Source: Novosphingobium sp. (GTDB lineage Bacteria; Pseudomonadota; Alphaproteobacteria; Sphingomonadales; Sphingomonadaceae). From it: DNA of 64,000 nt. The position numbers and the translations under genes were made by a program. This document shows positions 27,245-36,647 of this stretch, in pieces. The stretch lies in NCBI GenBank assembly GCA_024236215.1, contig JACKKX010000001.1, positions 372,001 through 436,000 on the forward strand, given 5' to 3'. Each line of letters begins with the position of its first letter. The first letter of the stretch is position 1. Under the pieces are notes generated by a model that was not told the origin of the DNA, ran no database searches, and saw only the letters and a list, made by a program, of their open reading frames with translations.

Positions 27245-28993
27245 ATGGCTTCGATCGAGAGCAAGGGAACCGTACGCAAGTCGATCGCCTCGCTGGTGGC
27301 GGCATCGGGCGGCGCGATCGCGATCGCAACTCTGGCATTCTTTGTTCTCGCCTGGCGCAGCGAAACGACATTGGCGCAGATGCAGCAGTCTTCCGAAACA
27401 ATGACCCAGGCGCTGCGCAACCATGTCGAAGCCGACATGATGCATGACGCGATGCGCGCAACCGTACTCGCCGCGCTCGAAGCCGGAACGACCGGTGATC
27501 GCAAGGCGGCGGATGAAGTACGTAGCGATCTCAAGGAATATGCTGGCTGGCTCGATCGCCTCCACGCTTCGAATCGCAGGCTTGACCTGCCCACCGATGT
27601 CCGCGCCCAGATCGACGCCACACAGAACAGTTTCGATGGCTACGTGGTCAAGGTCAACCGGATCGTACCCCTTGCCCTGAGCGACCCGCAGGCAGCGCGC
27701 AGGCTGATGCCTGACTTCAACCAGACCTTCAAAGCAATGGAAGCCGACAACGAGCGGGTCAGTGACAATCTTCAGCAGACGGCCAAGGCCAGTAGCGACG
27801 ATACGGTGTCCAGCCTCGGCACGATCCGCCGTCTGATCTTCCTTGCCTCGCTCGCCATCTCGCTGATCAGTCTGGCGCTGATCGCCTATCTGCGCCGCCG
27901 CGTTGTAATGCCGATCGTGCGGGTGACGCAGAGCCTTGAGTCCAATCAGCAGATCGACCTCGACGATGACCTCGCCCGCAGCGATGAAATCGGCCGCCTC
28001 GCCCAGGGCGTGATCGCCTTTCGCGAAGCCTCGTTGGCGGTGCAGGAAGCGGAATTGGCAAGGATCCGCGCCGAAGACGAGGCCCGAAAGGAACTGGCCG
28101 AGCAGGAGGCTGCGCTCGCTTCGCAGGCCAGCGCCGAGGAACAGCGCAAGCGCGCGCTTGCCGCCACGGCGGGGGAACTCGAAAGCCGGGTCGGGAGAAT
28201 TGCCCGGCAGGTCAGTGAAACGACTATCCGCCTCAAGCAGGTGGCCGATGCCCTGTCCGGCTCGGCCAGCCGCTCACGCGAGGAAACCGCTTCGGCCGCT
28301 GCCGCCGCGCAGCAGACGCTCGACGGCGTGGTGACCATCGCCGAGGCCGCTGATGAGCTGGTGGTCTCGATCAACGAGGTTTCGACCCGGATCAACTATG
28401 TCGCCAAATCGGGCGAGGAAGTGCGCCACATGGCCAAGAGCGCCGAGGCGACCATGACCGAACTGAGCGCAATGACCGCACGGATCGGCAGCGTGACCGA
28501 CCTGATCGGCTCGATCGCCGCGCGCACCAGCATGCTGGCCCTTAACGCCACGATCGAGGCTGCGCAGGCTGGAGCCGCCGGGCGCGGCTTTGCGGTGGTG
28601 GCCGAAGAGGTCAAACAGCTTGCGCGCCAGACCGCCAATGCGGTCCATGAGATTGACGAGCAGGTAAAGACCATCGCCGTCGCGACCAGGAATGCCGAGG
28701 GTTCGATCGCCAGTGTCTCGGGCGCGATCGACGATCTGGGCAGCGCCACCAACTCGATCGCCGCCGCTGCCGATCAACAAGGCATGGCGACCGGTGAGAT
28801 TAGCCGCACTATCCACCAGTCCTCGGCGGGTGCGCAATCGATGCGGGTCAACCTCGAGCATATGGATGTGCAGGTTGGTGAGACCGCGCGCAATGCCCAG
28901 GTGGTGCTCGATGCCGCGCGCGAACTGGAAGAGCGGGCTAACGAGCTTGGCCGCGAAATCAGCGACCTGATTGCCCAGGCCAAGGCTGCCTAA
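27245..28993 (+). CDS. Membrane methyl-accepting chemotaxis protein
   Basis: A 582-residue receptor standing apart from the che locus. It has a membrane helix near residues 17-40, a periplasmic helical region to about 193, a second helix (about 195-215), HAMP ([17 protein letters not shown]) and a cytoplasmic coiled coil with the tip [21 protein letters not shown] use the ATG at 27245, preceded by GGGGAA. The periplasmic part has no cysteine and looks like a four-helix sensor. The end shares CTAA with the opposing dimethylargininase stop. Confidence 0.92.
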   Translation: MASIESKGTVRKSIASLVAASGGAIAIATLAFFVLAWRSETTLAQMQQSSETMTQALRNHVEADMMHDAMRATVLAALEAGTTGDRKAADEVRSDLKEYAGWLDRLHASNRRLDLPTDVRAQIDATQNSFDGYVVKVNRIVPLALSDPQAARRLMPDFNQTFKAMEADNERVSDNLQQTAKASSDDTVSSLGTIRRLIFLASLAISLISLALIAYLRRRVVMPIVRVTQSLESNQQIDLDDDLARSDEIGRLAQGVIAFREASLAVQEAELARIRAEDEARKELAEQEAALASQASAEEQRKRALAATAGELESRVGRIARQVSETTIRLKQVADALSGSASRSREETASAAAAAQQTLDGVVTIAEAADELVVSINEVSTRINYVAKSGEEVRHMAKSAEATMTELSAMTARIGSVTDLIGSIAARTSMLALNATIEAAQAGAAGRGFAVVAEEVKQLARQTANAVHEIDEQVKTIAVATRNAEGSIASVSGAIDDLGSATNSIAAAADQQGMATGEISRTIHQSSAGAQSMRVNLEHMDVQVGETARNAQVVLDAARELEERANELGREISDLIAQAKAA

Positions 28994-29775
28994 GCGGCTC
29001 GCCAGCGCAGCGACATGCAGGTGAAGCCCGCGTCGATCTTCGCGATCTCGCGGTTTTCGAGCAAGACGATGTGTGCTCCGCACTGGCTCAGCAGATCGGC
29101 GATTGCCGGATAGGCCGCGCCGACCAGCAGGTGCTCATTGGCACGCAGCACGTTCGCTCCGGCTTCGTCGCCCTCGGGCACCTCGATCACCCGGTAGCCT
29201 GAGAAGATCCCGCTTTGCGCCAGGGCGCGGGTGGCAAGCACGGTTTCCTCGTCGATAAGCGAACAGGCAGTCTTGAGGTGGAGTACTTCGGACGGGGTTT
29301 CCACCACCTGGGCGTGCAAGCCGAACCGGACCAGCAACCGCGCCAGCGCCGCCGCTCCAATCCGGTCGGTGCGCGCGGAAAGCCCGATGAGAACCCGGTC
29401 CGGCATCGCCAGCACATCGCCGCCGTCGGCATGGCCTTCGTCCAGCGCCAGCACCTGTCCGAAGTGCTGCTCAAGCGCCGGGCGCAACAGGGCGGCCTCT
29501 CCCGCCCGGCTTGGCGCGCCGGGATTGAGCAACACCGAACCGGCGGTGAAGACCAGCGCCGGATCCTCAACAAACAGGGCGTCGGGAAAGTCCTCGAGCG
29601 GGTCGAGTACGGTCAGTTCCAGCCCCGCCGCTTCCAGCGCCCTGGCATAGGCCGCGTGCTCCGCCGCCACGCCCGCAAACGTCGGGTCAGGCCCGCCTCC
29701 AGCGCGCAATCCCTTGACCGCGCTCGCCCCCGGGCGGCGCAGGATGGCATGTGTGAAATCGAAGATGCGCGGCAT
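28990..29775 (-). CDS. Dimethylarginine dimethylaminohydrolase-like amidinotransferase
   Basis: A 261-residue guanidino-modifying enzyme. Family features are FVEDPALVF, the catalytic histidine segment [17 protein letters not shown] and the nucleophile Cys253 in GFTCMSLR close to the C-terminus. This fits dimethylargininase (citrulline from methylated arginine), though arginine deiminase-like activity on other guanidines is possible. It is a single gene with a DUF3617 lipoprotein 17 bp upstream on the same strand. Confidence 0.88.
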   Translation of the reverse strand: MPRIFDFTHAILRRPGASAVKGLRAGGGPDPTFAGVAAEHAAYARALEAAGLELTVLDPLEDFPDALFVEDPALVFTAGSVLLNPGAPSRAGEAALLRPALEQHFGQVLALDEGHADGGDVLAMPDRVLIGLSARTDRIGAAALARLLVRFGLHAQVVETPSEVLHLKTACSLIDEETVLATRALAQSGIFSGYRVIEVPEGDEAGANVLRANEHLLVGAAYPAIADLLSQCGAHIVLLENREIAKIDAGFTCMSLRWRAA

Positions 29776-29792
29776 CGCAGATCGGGCCGGGT

Positions 29793-30323
29793 CTACTTGC
29801 AGTCGCCGATCCGCTCGGTCTTGACGCTCTGTTCGATATGCATCGTTTTGCCGCCGGGCGCCTTCATGTCCGCCTTGATCGCCACTTGGGAGCCGGTATC
29901 CGAATAGGTCCCCTGCGAGGTTGAGTGCATTTCCATGCCATCGTTCTTGCAGGTGAAGGCGGAGCTGACGGTGCCGCCGGAAGCCTCGAACTTGTCAAAC
30001 TTGCAGTCGCCCTTGGCCATGTTCTGCTTCATCGCCTCGATGCCCTTGGCCGCATCCTCGGGCTTGAGGCAGTATTCCTGACTGGCCGCCTTGGCGAACA
30101 TCGCCTTCATCTGCGTTTCTGCCTGGGGCGGCATGCCCGGCATTGCGAAATCGGTAACCTCGATCGTGGTCCGGTATTGTCCGGGTGTGAATCGGAAAGC
30201 CATCTCTGCGGCTGCCTTGTCGGCACTGGCCTGGGCAGGCGCATCGGTGGTTGCGGTCTGCTTCGAACAGGCGCCGAGCGCCAGCGCCGAAAGGGCGATC
30301 GGGACAATCAGGGACTTGCGCAT
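29793..30323 (-). CDS. DUF3617 lipoprotein
   Basis: A 176-residue protein with a lipoprotein signal ending in LALGACSK. The rest shows the DUF3617 pattern: an opening FTPGQYRTTIEV, paired cysteines (QEYCLKPED, KGDCKFDKF, SAFTCKND) and a final cysteine near the end (RIGDCK). This family is common in sphingomonads and has no established function; it is predicted to face the periplasm. It probably has its own promoter. Confidence 0.82.
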   Translation of the reverse strand: MRKSLIVPIALSALALGACSKQTATTDAPAQASADKAAAEMAFRFTPGQYRTTIEVTDFAMPGMPPQAETQMKAMFAKAASQEYCLKPEDAAKGIEAMKQNMAKGDCKFDKFEASGGTVSSAFTCKNDGMEMHSTSQGTYSDTGSQVAIKADMKAPGGKTMHIEQSVKTERIGDCK

Positions 30324-30392
30324 GGGAAACTCCTGTGGGGATGGTCCCCCAGGCTAGCAAGCTGTTATCGCCGTGCCAATCGCTCGCGCCGA

Positions 30393-30761
30393 TCAGGCCG
30401 CGCGCAGCATCGCGTGTCCGTGGCGGCCGGACCGGTCGGGCTCGAAGAAGCGCAGATAGGTGCGGTGCAGGTGATCGACCACCGGGCGATAGAGCGGACG
30501 GTCAAACTCGATCCCGGCCGAGTGTCCCTTGATCCAGCGGATCACTCCGGTCAGCCCTTCCAGGCACTGCGGGCGGATCACCACCATATCGCCGACATGA
30601 TGAACCAGGCCGCGGCTGTCGATTCGGCATCCGCCCTCCGAAAGGTCGGAAATCACCACATGATCGACATAGCCCGAGCGCGAACGGCACTTGGCCGGAA
30701 GCACCAGTTGCAGCCGGTGCGAACGGCGCAAGGCACGGATATTCTCACTTTCGGCGGCCAT
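30393..30761 (-). CDS. PilZ domain protein (c-di-GMP receptor)
   Basis: A 122-residue single-domain protein. The cyclic di-GMP binding motifs are present: the arginine cluster RRSHR (about 12-16) and the DLSEGGCRID strand (D/N-x-S-x-x-G). The remainder forms the expected beta barrel with GVIRWIKGHSAGIEFD. It could report the second messenger made by the GGDEF-EAL protein of the chemotaxis locus, but that link is inference. It is a single gene. Confidence 0.88.
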   Translation of the reverse strand: MAAESENIRALRRSHRLQLVLPAKCRSRSGYVDHVVISDLSEGGCRIDSRGLVHHVGDMVVIRPQCLEGLTGVIRWIKGHSAGIEFDRPLYRPVVDHLHRTYLRFFEPDRSGRHGHAMLRAA

Positions 30762-30853
30762 CGCCCCTCTCCCTCAAAGCTGCTTGCCGTAGCGGCACAT
30801 CCGCCACGCCACCGATAACGGCACGGCACGCCATTCGATTAAGCCCCCCGCGA

Positions 30854-30886
30854 GAGTGCAATTGCAGCCATGGCAAATTGCAACTC
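30854..30886. promoter_or_regulatory. Palindromic candidate operator upstream of the acyl-CoA dehydrogenase operon
   Basis: A dyad centred on CCATGG: left half GAGTGCAATTGCAGCC, right half (reverse) GAGTTGCAATTTGCC, with one or two slips. It lies about 65 bases before the GTG start and is followed by TTGACT (30891-30896), a plausible -35. The position suits a TetR- or FadR-like regulator, but none is next to it. Confidence 0.4.
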
Positions 30887-30948
30887 GTCCTTGACTGGGC
30901 GCGATTTGGGGCCAAGCTGGCCGCCACAAGATTGACGGAGAGAGGCCC

Positions 30949-32142
30949 GTGGACATCGAATTCAGCCCGGAAGATCTCGCCTTCCGTGAGGAAGTGCGCA
31001 CTTTCATCGCCGAGAACTATCCTGCTGAGCTGCGCGGCAAGCAGGACGAAGGGGAGGAACTAGCCAAGGAGGATTTCCTCGCCTGGCACAAGGTTCTCTA
31101 TAAGAAAGGCTGGGTCGCGCCGGCCTGGCCGGTCGAATACGGCGGCACCGGCTGGTCGATCACCCAGCGCTATATCTGGTCGGAGGAAACCGCACGGGCC
31201 GATTGCATTCGTCTGCTGCCTTTCGGTCTGACCATGGTCGGCCCGGTGATCTACACTTTTGGTACTCCCGAACAGAAGGCGCATTTCCTGCCCCGGATCC
31301 TCTCGGGCGAGGATTGGTGGTGCCAGGGCTATTCGGAACCCGGTTCGGGTTCGGACCTTGCATCGCTGCGCACCCGCGCGGTGCGCGATTGCGACCACTA
31401 TGTCGTTAACGGGCAGAAGACCTGGACCACGCTGGCCCAGCATGCCGACTGGGGCTTCTTCCTGGTTCGCACCGATCCCGATGCCAAGCAGCAGGAAGGC
31501 ATTTCGTTCCTGCTGATCGACATGAAGAGCCCGGGGATCACGGTGCGTCCGATCATCACCCTGGGCGGCGAGCACGAGGTCAACGAGGTGTTCCTCGAGG
31601 ACGTGCGCGTGCCAGTGGCCAACCGGGTATTCGAGGAGAACAAGGGTTGGACCTGCGCCAAGTTCCTGCTCGCACACGAACGCGTCGGGATTGCCGGGGT
31701 GGCGACCTCCAAACGCTCGATCGAACGGATCAAGGCGATTGCCCAGACCGAGATGGAAGGCGATCGGGCCTTGCTTGCCAACCCCTTCTTCAAGCGCAAG
31801 GTGGCCGAGCTTGAGGTCGACCTCGCCGCGCTTGAATACACCGAGCTGCGCACTCTGGCGGGCATGGCCGCGGGCAAGGGGCCGGGGCCGGAAAGCTCGG
31901 TACTCAAGATCAAGGGCAGCGAAATCCAGCAGCGGCTGACCGAACTGGTGCTGGAAATGGCCGGTCATTACGGCGCGCCCTATTTCCGCGGCTTTGGCGA
32001 GGGCGACAACGAGCACCCGATCGGCCCGGCCTGGGCCAACCGTGCCGCGCCGACCTATTACAACACCCGCAAGACCACGATTTACGGCGGATCGAACGAG
32101 ATCCAGCGCAACGTGATCGCCAAGATGGTGCTGGGGCTCTGA
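30949..32142 (+). CDS. Acyl-CoA dehydrogenase (subunit 1 of a pair)
   Basis: A 397-residue flavoprotein starting at GTG with GGAGAGAGG before it. It has the FAD/substrate segment CQGYSEPGSGSDLAS and the C-terminal TIYGGSNEIQRNVIAKM of the family. It is followed after 25 bp by a shorter paralogue. Such pairs form heterotetramers in which only one subunit is catalytic, as known for steroid side-chain and pimeloyl-CoA dehydrogenases. The natural acyl-CoA is unknown; a branched or dicarboxylic substrate is plausible. Confidence 0.9.
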   Translation: MDIEFSPEDLAFREEVRTFIAENYPAELRGKQDEGEELAKEDFLAWHKVLYKKGWVAPAWPVEYGGTGWSITQRYIWSEETARADCIRLLPFGLTMVGPVIYTFGTPEQKAHFLPRILSGEDWWCQGYSEPGSGSDLASLRTRAVRDCDHYVVNGQKTWTTLAQHADWGFFLVRTDPDAKQQEGISFLLIDMKSPGITVRPIITLGGEHEVNEVFLEDVRVPVANRVFEENKGWTCAKFLLAHERVGIAGVATSKRSIERIKAIAQTEMEGDRALLANPFFKRKVAELEVDLAALEYTELRTLAGMAAGKGPGPESSVLKIKGSEIQQRLTELVLEMAGHYGAPYFRGFGEGDNEHPIGPAWANRAAPTYYNTRKTTIYGGSNEIQRNVIAKMVLGL

Positions 32143-32167
32143 ACGAGCCTGGCAAGAGGACTGAAAG

Positions 32168-33298
32168 ATGGATCTGAGCTACACCGAAACCCAGGAAATG
32201 CTGCGCGACACGCTCGCGCGGTTCCTGGCCGATACCTATTCGTTCGAGGCGCGCCAGAAGATGCTGGACAGCGCCGAGGGCCGCGATCCTGGGATCTGGA
32301 AGGCGCTGTCGAGCGAACTCGGGCTGACCTGCGCGCCTTTCGCCGAGGAACTGGGCGGCATGGGCGGCGGCGCAACCGAGAACATGATCATGATGGAAGA
32401 GCTGGGCAAGGTCATCGCGATCGAGCCATGGCTTCAGACCGTGGTGATTGGCGGCGGCGCGCTAAGGGCCTCGGGCGGCGCGCTGGCGGAGGCAACCATT
32501 CCGGCGATCATTTCGGGCGATGCGCTGATCGCTTTCGCCTATGCCGAACCACAGGGCCGATACAACCTGGCCGATATCGGCACCAGCGCGAAGAAGGACG
32601 GCGCAGGTTATGTGCTCAATGGCCATAAGGCGGTGGTCTATGCCGCGCCCTGGGCCACCCATTTGCTCGTCACCGCGCGCACTGGCGGCGGACGGCGCGA
32701 ACGCGAAGGGGTGGAGATGTTCCTGGTCGAGGCGAACAGCCCCGGCATTTCCCGGCGCGACTATCCCACGGTCGACGGCTTCCGCGCATCCGAGGTCTAC
32801 TTCGAGAACGTCTCCGTCCCTGCAGAGGCCATGCTTTCGGGTGGGATCGATCTGGTCGAGCAGGTGGTCGACGAGGCGACCATGGCGGTCTGCGCCGAGG
32901 CCACCGGGATCGCACGCACCATGCTCGCCCAGACGGTTGAATACACCGGGCAGCGCAAGCAGTTCGGCCAGCCGATCGGCAAGTTCCAGTCGCTCCAGCA
33001 CCGCATGGCCGACATGCTGGTCGAGGCCGAGCAGATCGCCTCGATGGCGCTGATGGGTACGCTCAAACTCGATGCCCCGGCAGCCGAGCGCAAGGCGGCG
33101 GTTTCGATGTGCAAGGCCAAGGTTTCGCGCAGCCTCAAATTCGTCGGGCAGAGCGCGATCCAGACCCACGGCGGGATCGGCATCACCATGGAGCTGGGGA
33201 TCGGGCACTATTTCAAGCGCTCGACCATGATCGAGAACCAGTTTGGCGGCGCCGATCATCACTTTGAACGCTACGAGGCGTTGACTTTGCCCGCCTGA
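32168..33298 (+). CDS. Acyl-CoA dehydrogenase (subunit 2 of a pair)
   Basis: A 376-residue partner of the preceding dehydrogenase. The N-terminal helical domain and beta domain are recognisable (FAYAEPQGRYNLADI in place of the usual FAD-binding motif), and the C-terminal domain has YTGQRKQFGQPIGKFQSLQH and QTHGGIGITMELGIGHYFKR. The usual NEI motif before the C-terminus is not conserved, which fits a divergent subunit of a heteromeric enzyme. Start ATG at 32168 has AAGAGG upstream. A strong terminator follows. Confidence 0.88.
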   Translation: MDLSYTETQEMLRDTLARFLADTYSFEARQKMLDSAEGRDPGIWKALSSELGLTCAPFAEELGGMGGGATENMIMMEELGKVIAIEPWLQTVVIGGGALRASGGALAEATIPAIISGDALIAFAYAEPQGRYNLADIGTSAKKDGAGYVLNGHKAVVYAAPWATHLLVTARTGGGRREREGVEMFLVEANSPGISRRDYPTVDGFRASEVYFENVSVPAEAMLSGGIDLVEQVVDEATMAVCAEATGIARTMLAQTVEYTGQRKQFGQPIGKFQSLQHRMADMLVEAEQIASMALMGTLKLDAPAAERKAAVSMCKAKVSRSLKFVGQSAIQTHGGIGITMELGIGHYFKRSTMIENQFGGADHHFERYEALTLPA

Positions 33299-33324
33299 AC
33301 GCGGACTCAAGAGAGGTACCCCTG

Positions 33325-33359
33325 GCGGGGGCGGCAGCTTGGCCGTCCCCGCTTTTTTT
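33325..33359 (+). terminator. Intrinsic terminator of the acyl-CoA dehydrogenase operon
   Basis: A GC-rich stem GCGGGGGCGGC (33325-33335) pairs with GCCGTCCCCGC around a short loop and is followed by seven T residues (33353-33359). It lies 27 bp after the stop codon and just before the end of the opposing receptor gene. Confidence 0.9.
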
Positions 33360-33369
33360 CGGGGGCAAA

Positions 33370-35496
33370 TCAGCCCTTTCCGCCGAATGAGCGCGTGATC
33401 GAGAAAGTCAGCGCGACGTGCGCATCACGGTGGCGGAATTCCGTGAAAGTCGGCGTCAGGGCCGAACGGTTGGGAACATAGAACTCCCGATAGCGCTGGC
33501 CCGCCGTGTCGAAGGCATTGTCGATATCGAGGCGCAAGGTGGTGCGCTTGTCGGGCCGGTATTCGACGAATGCCGCGCCATAAATTCGCTCGAGTATCAG
33601 ACTGTCGACTTCCTCGATCCGATAGAACACATTGTCGGCCCGATCATTGAGCAGCAAACCGTAGGACCAGTGCGCCAGGTCCCGGCGCAGATCGACGGTC
33701 CACTCCCAGGCCGGATAGAACCCACTCCACCCACGGCGCTTGCCGCTCAGCGGGTCGAGCACCGAGGTGTCCTGCACGGTCGCATTGATGGTGATCCGGG
33801 TCGCCTTGAGGCCCAGTTTTTCGAGTGGGGCATCGAAGGTGAAAGCGGCAAACTTGCGCGTTCCGTTGCCGATGTTGCCCGGCGCGTCAAAGCCTTCATC
33901 GGTCAGCACGCGGTCCTGCAGCAGGCTCGCCCAGTCATAGCCCAGCTCGAGCTTGATAAGCCCCTGCCCAAGCACCGGCCGCTCCACCGTGAAGCGCGTC
34001 TGCCAGGTGCGCTGGGGCACCAGATCGGCGTTGCCGCCGCTGATCCGGCCGTTGGCAAGCTCGGCGGAAGAGATGAAATCATAGAAATCGAGCTGAGCTA
34101 CCTCGCGCCGCATCGATGCTTGGGCGTGCCAGCCCTTGGCGCCCTTCCAGTCGAGCGTGATCCCCGGCTTGAGGAAGCTGAGTGAACGGTCCGCCGTGGT
34201 ATCGCCGCGAACCTTGAGTTTCGAGGTTTCAAACGCCAGCGAGGTGTCGAGGCGCAGTGCAGAGGTCAGCTGATGGCCCAGGTTGGCATAGGTCTGGGTG
34301 CGGAATTCGTCGACGGTGGCCTTGTCGATCGGCAGATCGATCTGGGTGCGTGCGCCGGCCGGGCCGAGCAGGTAAAGCTCGGTCGCGTTCTCAAGCTTGT
34401 TGTAGGCAACCTCGCTGCCGAATTCGGCGGAGAACCCGGCCAACTTGGGGTGGGACCAGCTGAGCCGGCCCAGCACCTCGTCATAGCGAGCCTTCTGGAA
34501 TTGCTCGAACCCGCCGACAATTGTCGCGGTTCCGCCGGGGCGCTCATAGTAGGAATCGAAGTAGTTGCGATCGCGCCGGTTGCCTAGCGCGACCAGCTTG
34601 ATCGCCCCTCCACCCAGCGGACGCGTGACATCGCCGCCCAGCTCGTAGGCCGTATCGCGATAATCCTGCTCCAGTTGGTCGTCGCGCTCGGCACCGCCGG
34701 TCGGAATGACATGATTGGCCTGCTTCAGGGCGGTGCGGCCCGGAGCATAGCTCAGGTTGAGGTGGGCAGAGCGGTTCGCCCCGTCCTCATAAGCCCAACC
34801 CGCGGCGAAGCGGGGGTAGTAGAAATCGATGTCGTTGGTCTTCTCGCGCAGTTCCAGCCGCGAATTGTCGGAATAGAGCCGGACATCGTCGTAGCCGACC
34901 TCGACGTCCCCCGCCCGACCTGACTTGGCCGAAAGGTTGAAGGTCGACTTGCCGCTGCGGATCAGGACCGAGGCATTGCCATCGGGCATCACCGTGCCAT
35001 CGTGCAGATGCCGCAGGCTCGCGGTGGCGGTGCCGTCGATCCCGCCTTCGCGGCTCAGCACGACGTTGAGCACCTGGCTCTTGCCGGCGTAGTCCGTGCC
35101 GTAGACATCGCCGGGCGCAACCTCGACCCGCAGCACCCGCCGTGCCGGAATGCGCGCCAGCATCGCCGACAGCGCCTCGGCCTTGGAAGAAGGCCGCGCC
35201 CCGTTGAACACCACATTGCCGGCCGCCCCGCTGAAGCCGCGGATGGCATCGTTGGTTTCTTCGATCGCGAAGCCCGGAACCCGGCGGACGATGTCAAGCG
35301 CGTTGGTCGGGGCGAACTGGGCGAAGTAGTCCGCCTGATAGACAGTCTGACGCTTGCCGGTCGCCTCCGCCGCGCCGTCTGCCACGGCACCATCGGAATC
35401 CGATTCCGCCCAGGCCGGCGCGGCGAGCGCCAACGAGGCAAGAAGTGCGGCGGGTACGCCCACAATCCGGCAGCTGACTTTGTTTGCTTTCGACAT
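33370..35496 (-). CDS. TonB-dependent outer-membrane receptor
   Basis: A 708-residue protein with a signal peptide (hydrophobic LLASLALAAPAWA near residues 18-30). The plug domain includes NALDIVRRVPGFAIEE, RGFSGAAGNVVFNG and VEVAPGDVYGTDYAG; the rest is a long beta-rich region suited to a 22-strand barrel, ending FSITRSFGGKG. No substrate-specific motif is visible, and no iron or vitamin genes are nearby. The ATG at 35496 is preferred (GGGGAAGG upstream, signal peptide right after); the open frame extends 64 codons further without a signal. Confidence 0.88.
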   Translation of the reverse strand: MSKANKVSCRIVGVPAALLASLALAAPAWAESDSDGAVADGAAEATGKRQTVYQADYFAQFAPTNALDIVRRVPGFAIEETNDAIRGFSGAAGNVVFNGARPSSKAEALSAMLARIPARRVLRVEVAPGDVYGTDYAGKSQVLNVVLSREGGIDGTATASLRHLHDGTVMPDGNASVLIRSGKSTFNLSAKSGRAGDVEVGYDDVRLYSDNSRLELREKTNDIDFYYPRFAAGWAYEDGANRSAHLNLSYAPGRTALKQANHVIPTGGAERDDQLEQDYRDTAYELGGDVTRPLGGGAIKLVALGNRRDRNYFDSYYERPGGTATIVGGFEQFQKARYDEVLGRLSWSHPKLAGFSAEFGSEVAYNKLENATELYLLGPAGARTQIDLPIDKATVDEFRTQTYANLGHQLTSALRLDTSLAFETSKLKVRGDTTADRSLSFLKPGITLDWKGAKGWHAQASMRREVAQLDFYDFISSAELANGRISGGNADLVPQRTWQTRFTVERPVLGQGLIKLELGYDWASLLQDRVLTDEGFDAPGNIGNGTRKFAAFTFDAPLEKLGLKATRITINATVQDTSVLDPLSGKRRGWSGFYPAWEWTVDLRRDLAHWSYGLLLNDRADNVFYRIEEVDSLILERIYGAAFVEYRPDKRTTLRLDIDNAFDTAGQRYREFYVPNRSALTPTFTEFRHRDAHVALTFSITRSFGGKG

Positions 35497-35717
35497 CGCC
35501 TTCCCCACGAACGCTTTTTTCGGTCCGCGCGGCGGGGCATGATCCTCACCGCAACCTTTGCCCCAAGGCGTCGCATTCTCCCCAGGATGTACGCCTTGAC
35601 CCGGGCCTAGCCGGGACCAGCCCTCATCCCCAATCGGGATCGACCAAGAGTCCTTGCGTGCCGACAAGCGTCGCCAGGGTGCGACCAATTGCCCTTGTTA
35701 CCCGACGACAGGAGATT

Positions 35718-35733
35718 GTGCTAACGCGAGCAC
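35718..35733. promoter_or_regulatory. Short perfect dyad in the receptor/sulfotransferase intergenic region
   Basis: GTGCT-AACGCG-AGCAC is a perfect inverted repeat located 42 bases before the sulfotransferase start, in a 278-bp divergent intergenic region (35497-35774). It could be an operator; nothing else structured is evident there. Confidence 0.3.
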
Positions 35734-35774
35734 ATGTTATCCAAAGACAGGTTGTCGCACTCACCCTTGGATAT

Positions 35775-36635
35775 ATGAACGCTCCTCGCCCACAGGCCGT
35801 CATCTGGCTGGCCAGCTATCCGCGCTCGGGAAATACATTCCTGCGCACGTTGATCGCCAACTATTTCTCCGGTCTCGAGCGGCCGCTCTCGCTTGAGGAG
35901 CTGATGCTTTCGACCTGGGGCGAGCATGTCGAGGACATCTGGCAAGGAATCACCGGCAAGAACCCGGTGCAGCGCAGCCACACCGACGAATTCTACGCCC
36001 GGCCAGCCTACTTTGCCCAACTGCGCGCGCGCATTCCCAATCAGCTGCGGCTGGTGAAGACGCACACACCCTATGTGAACATGGATGGCAAACCGGCTTT
36101 CTCCTTCGTTCCCGGCGACCGTTTGATCCATGTGATCCGCCATCCCTGCGACGTGGCGATCAGCTTCGCGCACTATTTCGGGATCGGACTGGACGAGGCG
36201 ATCCGGCGGTTGACGACCAGGGATACCTGCCACACCGACCACCCGCAGATGGGGCACGAGCTGATCGGATCCTGGAGCCAGCACGCCCGCAGCTGGATAG
36301 GCATGCGGGAGATTCCGGGGTTCGGCATCCGCTATGTCGATCTCGCCACGCGGACCGCCCCCGTGCTGGCAGATATCGTCCGGTTCCTCGGGCACCAGCC
36401 GGTGCCGGCACGGATCGATGCAGCAATCGGCTTTTCCCGGTTCGAGCGGCTCAGGGCCCAGGAAGATGCCGCCGGGTTTATCGAGAACGCGGGGCGAGGC
36501 AACCAGTCGTTCTTCCGCGAAGGGCGGCCGGGGCAATGGCAAGAGGTGCTCAGCCCTGCCCAGTCCCAGCGCCTGTTCGATGCCGATCCCGAACTGATCG
36601 ACCGCTTCGCGTTCGCGACCGACCTGGCAGCCTGA
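35775..36635 (+). CDS. Sulfotransferase domain protein
   Basis: A 286-residue cytosolic sulfotransferase. The PAPS 5'-phosphosulfate loop is YPRSGNTFLRT near residue 15 and the 3'-phosphate site is HVIRHPCDVAIS near 120. Family members move sulfate from PAPS to hydroxyls of lipids, sugars or small molecules; the acceptor here is unknown. The start ATG at 35775 gives a protein beginning a few residues before the PAPS loop. It is divergent from the TonB receptor and ends 12 bp before the opposing peptidase-like gene. Confidence 0.87.
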   Translation: MNAPRPQAVIWLASYPRSGNTFLRTLIANYFSGLERPLSLEELMLSTWGEHVEDIWQGITGKNPVQRSHTDEFYARPAYFAQLRARIPNQLRLVKTHTPYVNMDGKPAFSFVPGDRLIHVIRHPCDVAISFAHYFGIGLDEAIRRLTTRDTCHTDHPQMGHELIGSWSQHARSWIGMREIPGFGIRYVDLATRTAPVLADIVRFLGHQPVPARIDAAIGFSRFERLRAQEDAAGFIENAGRGNQSFFREGRPGQWQEVLSPAQSQRLFDADPELIDRFAFATDLAA

Positions 36636-36647
36636 TCTCCAGAACGT

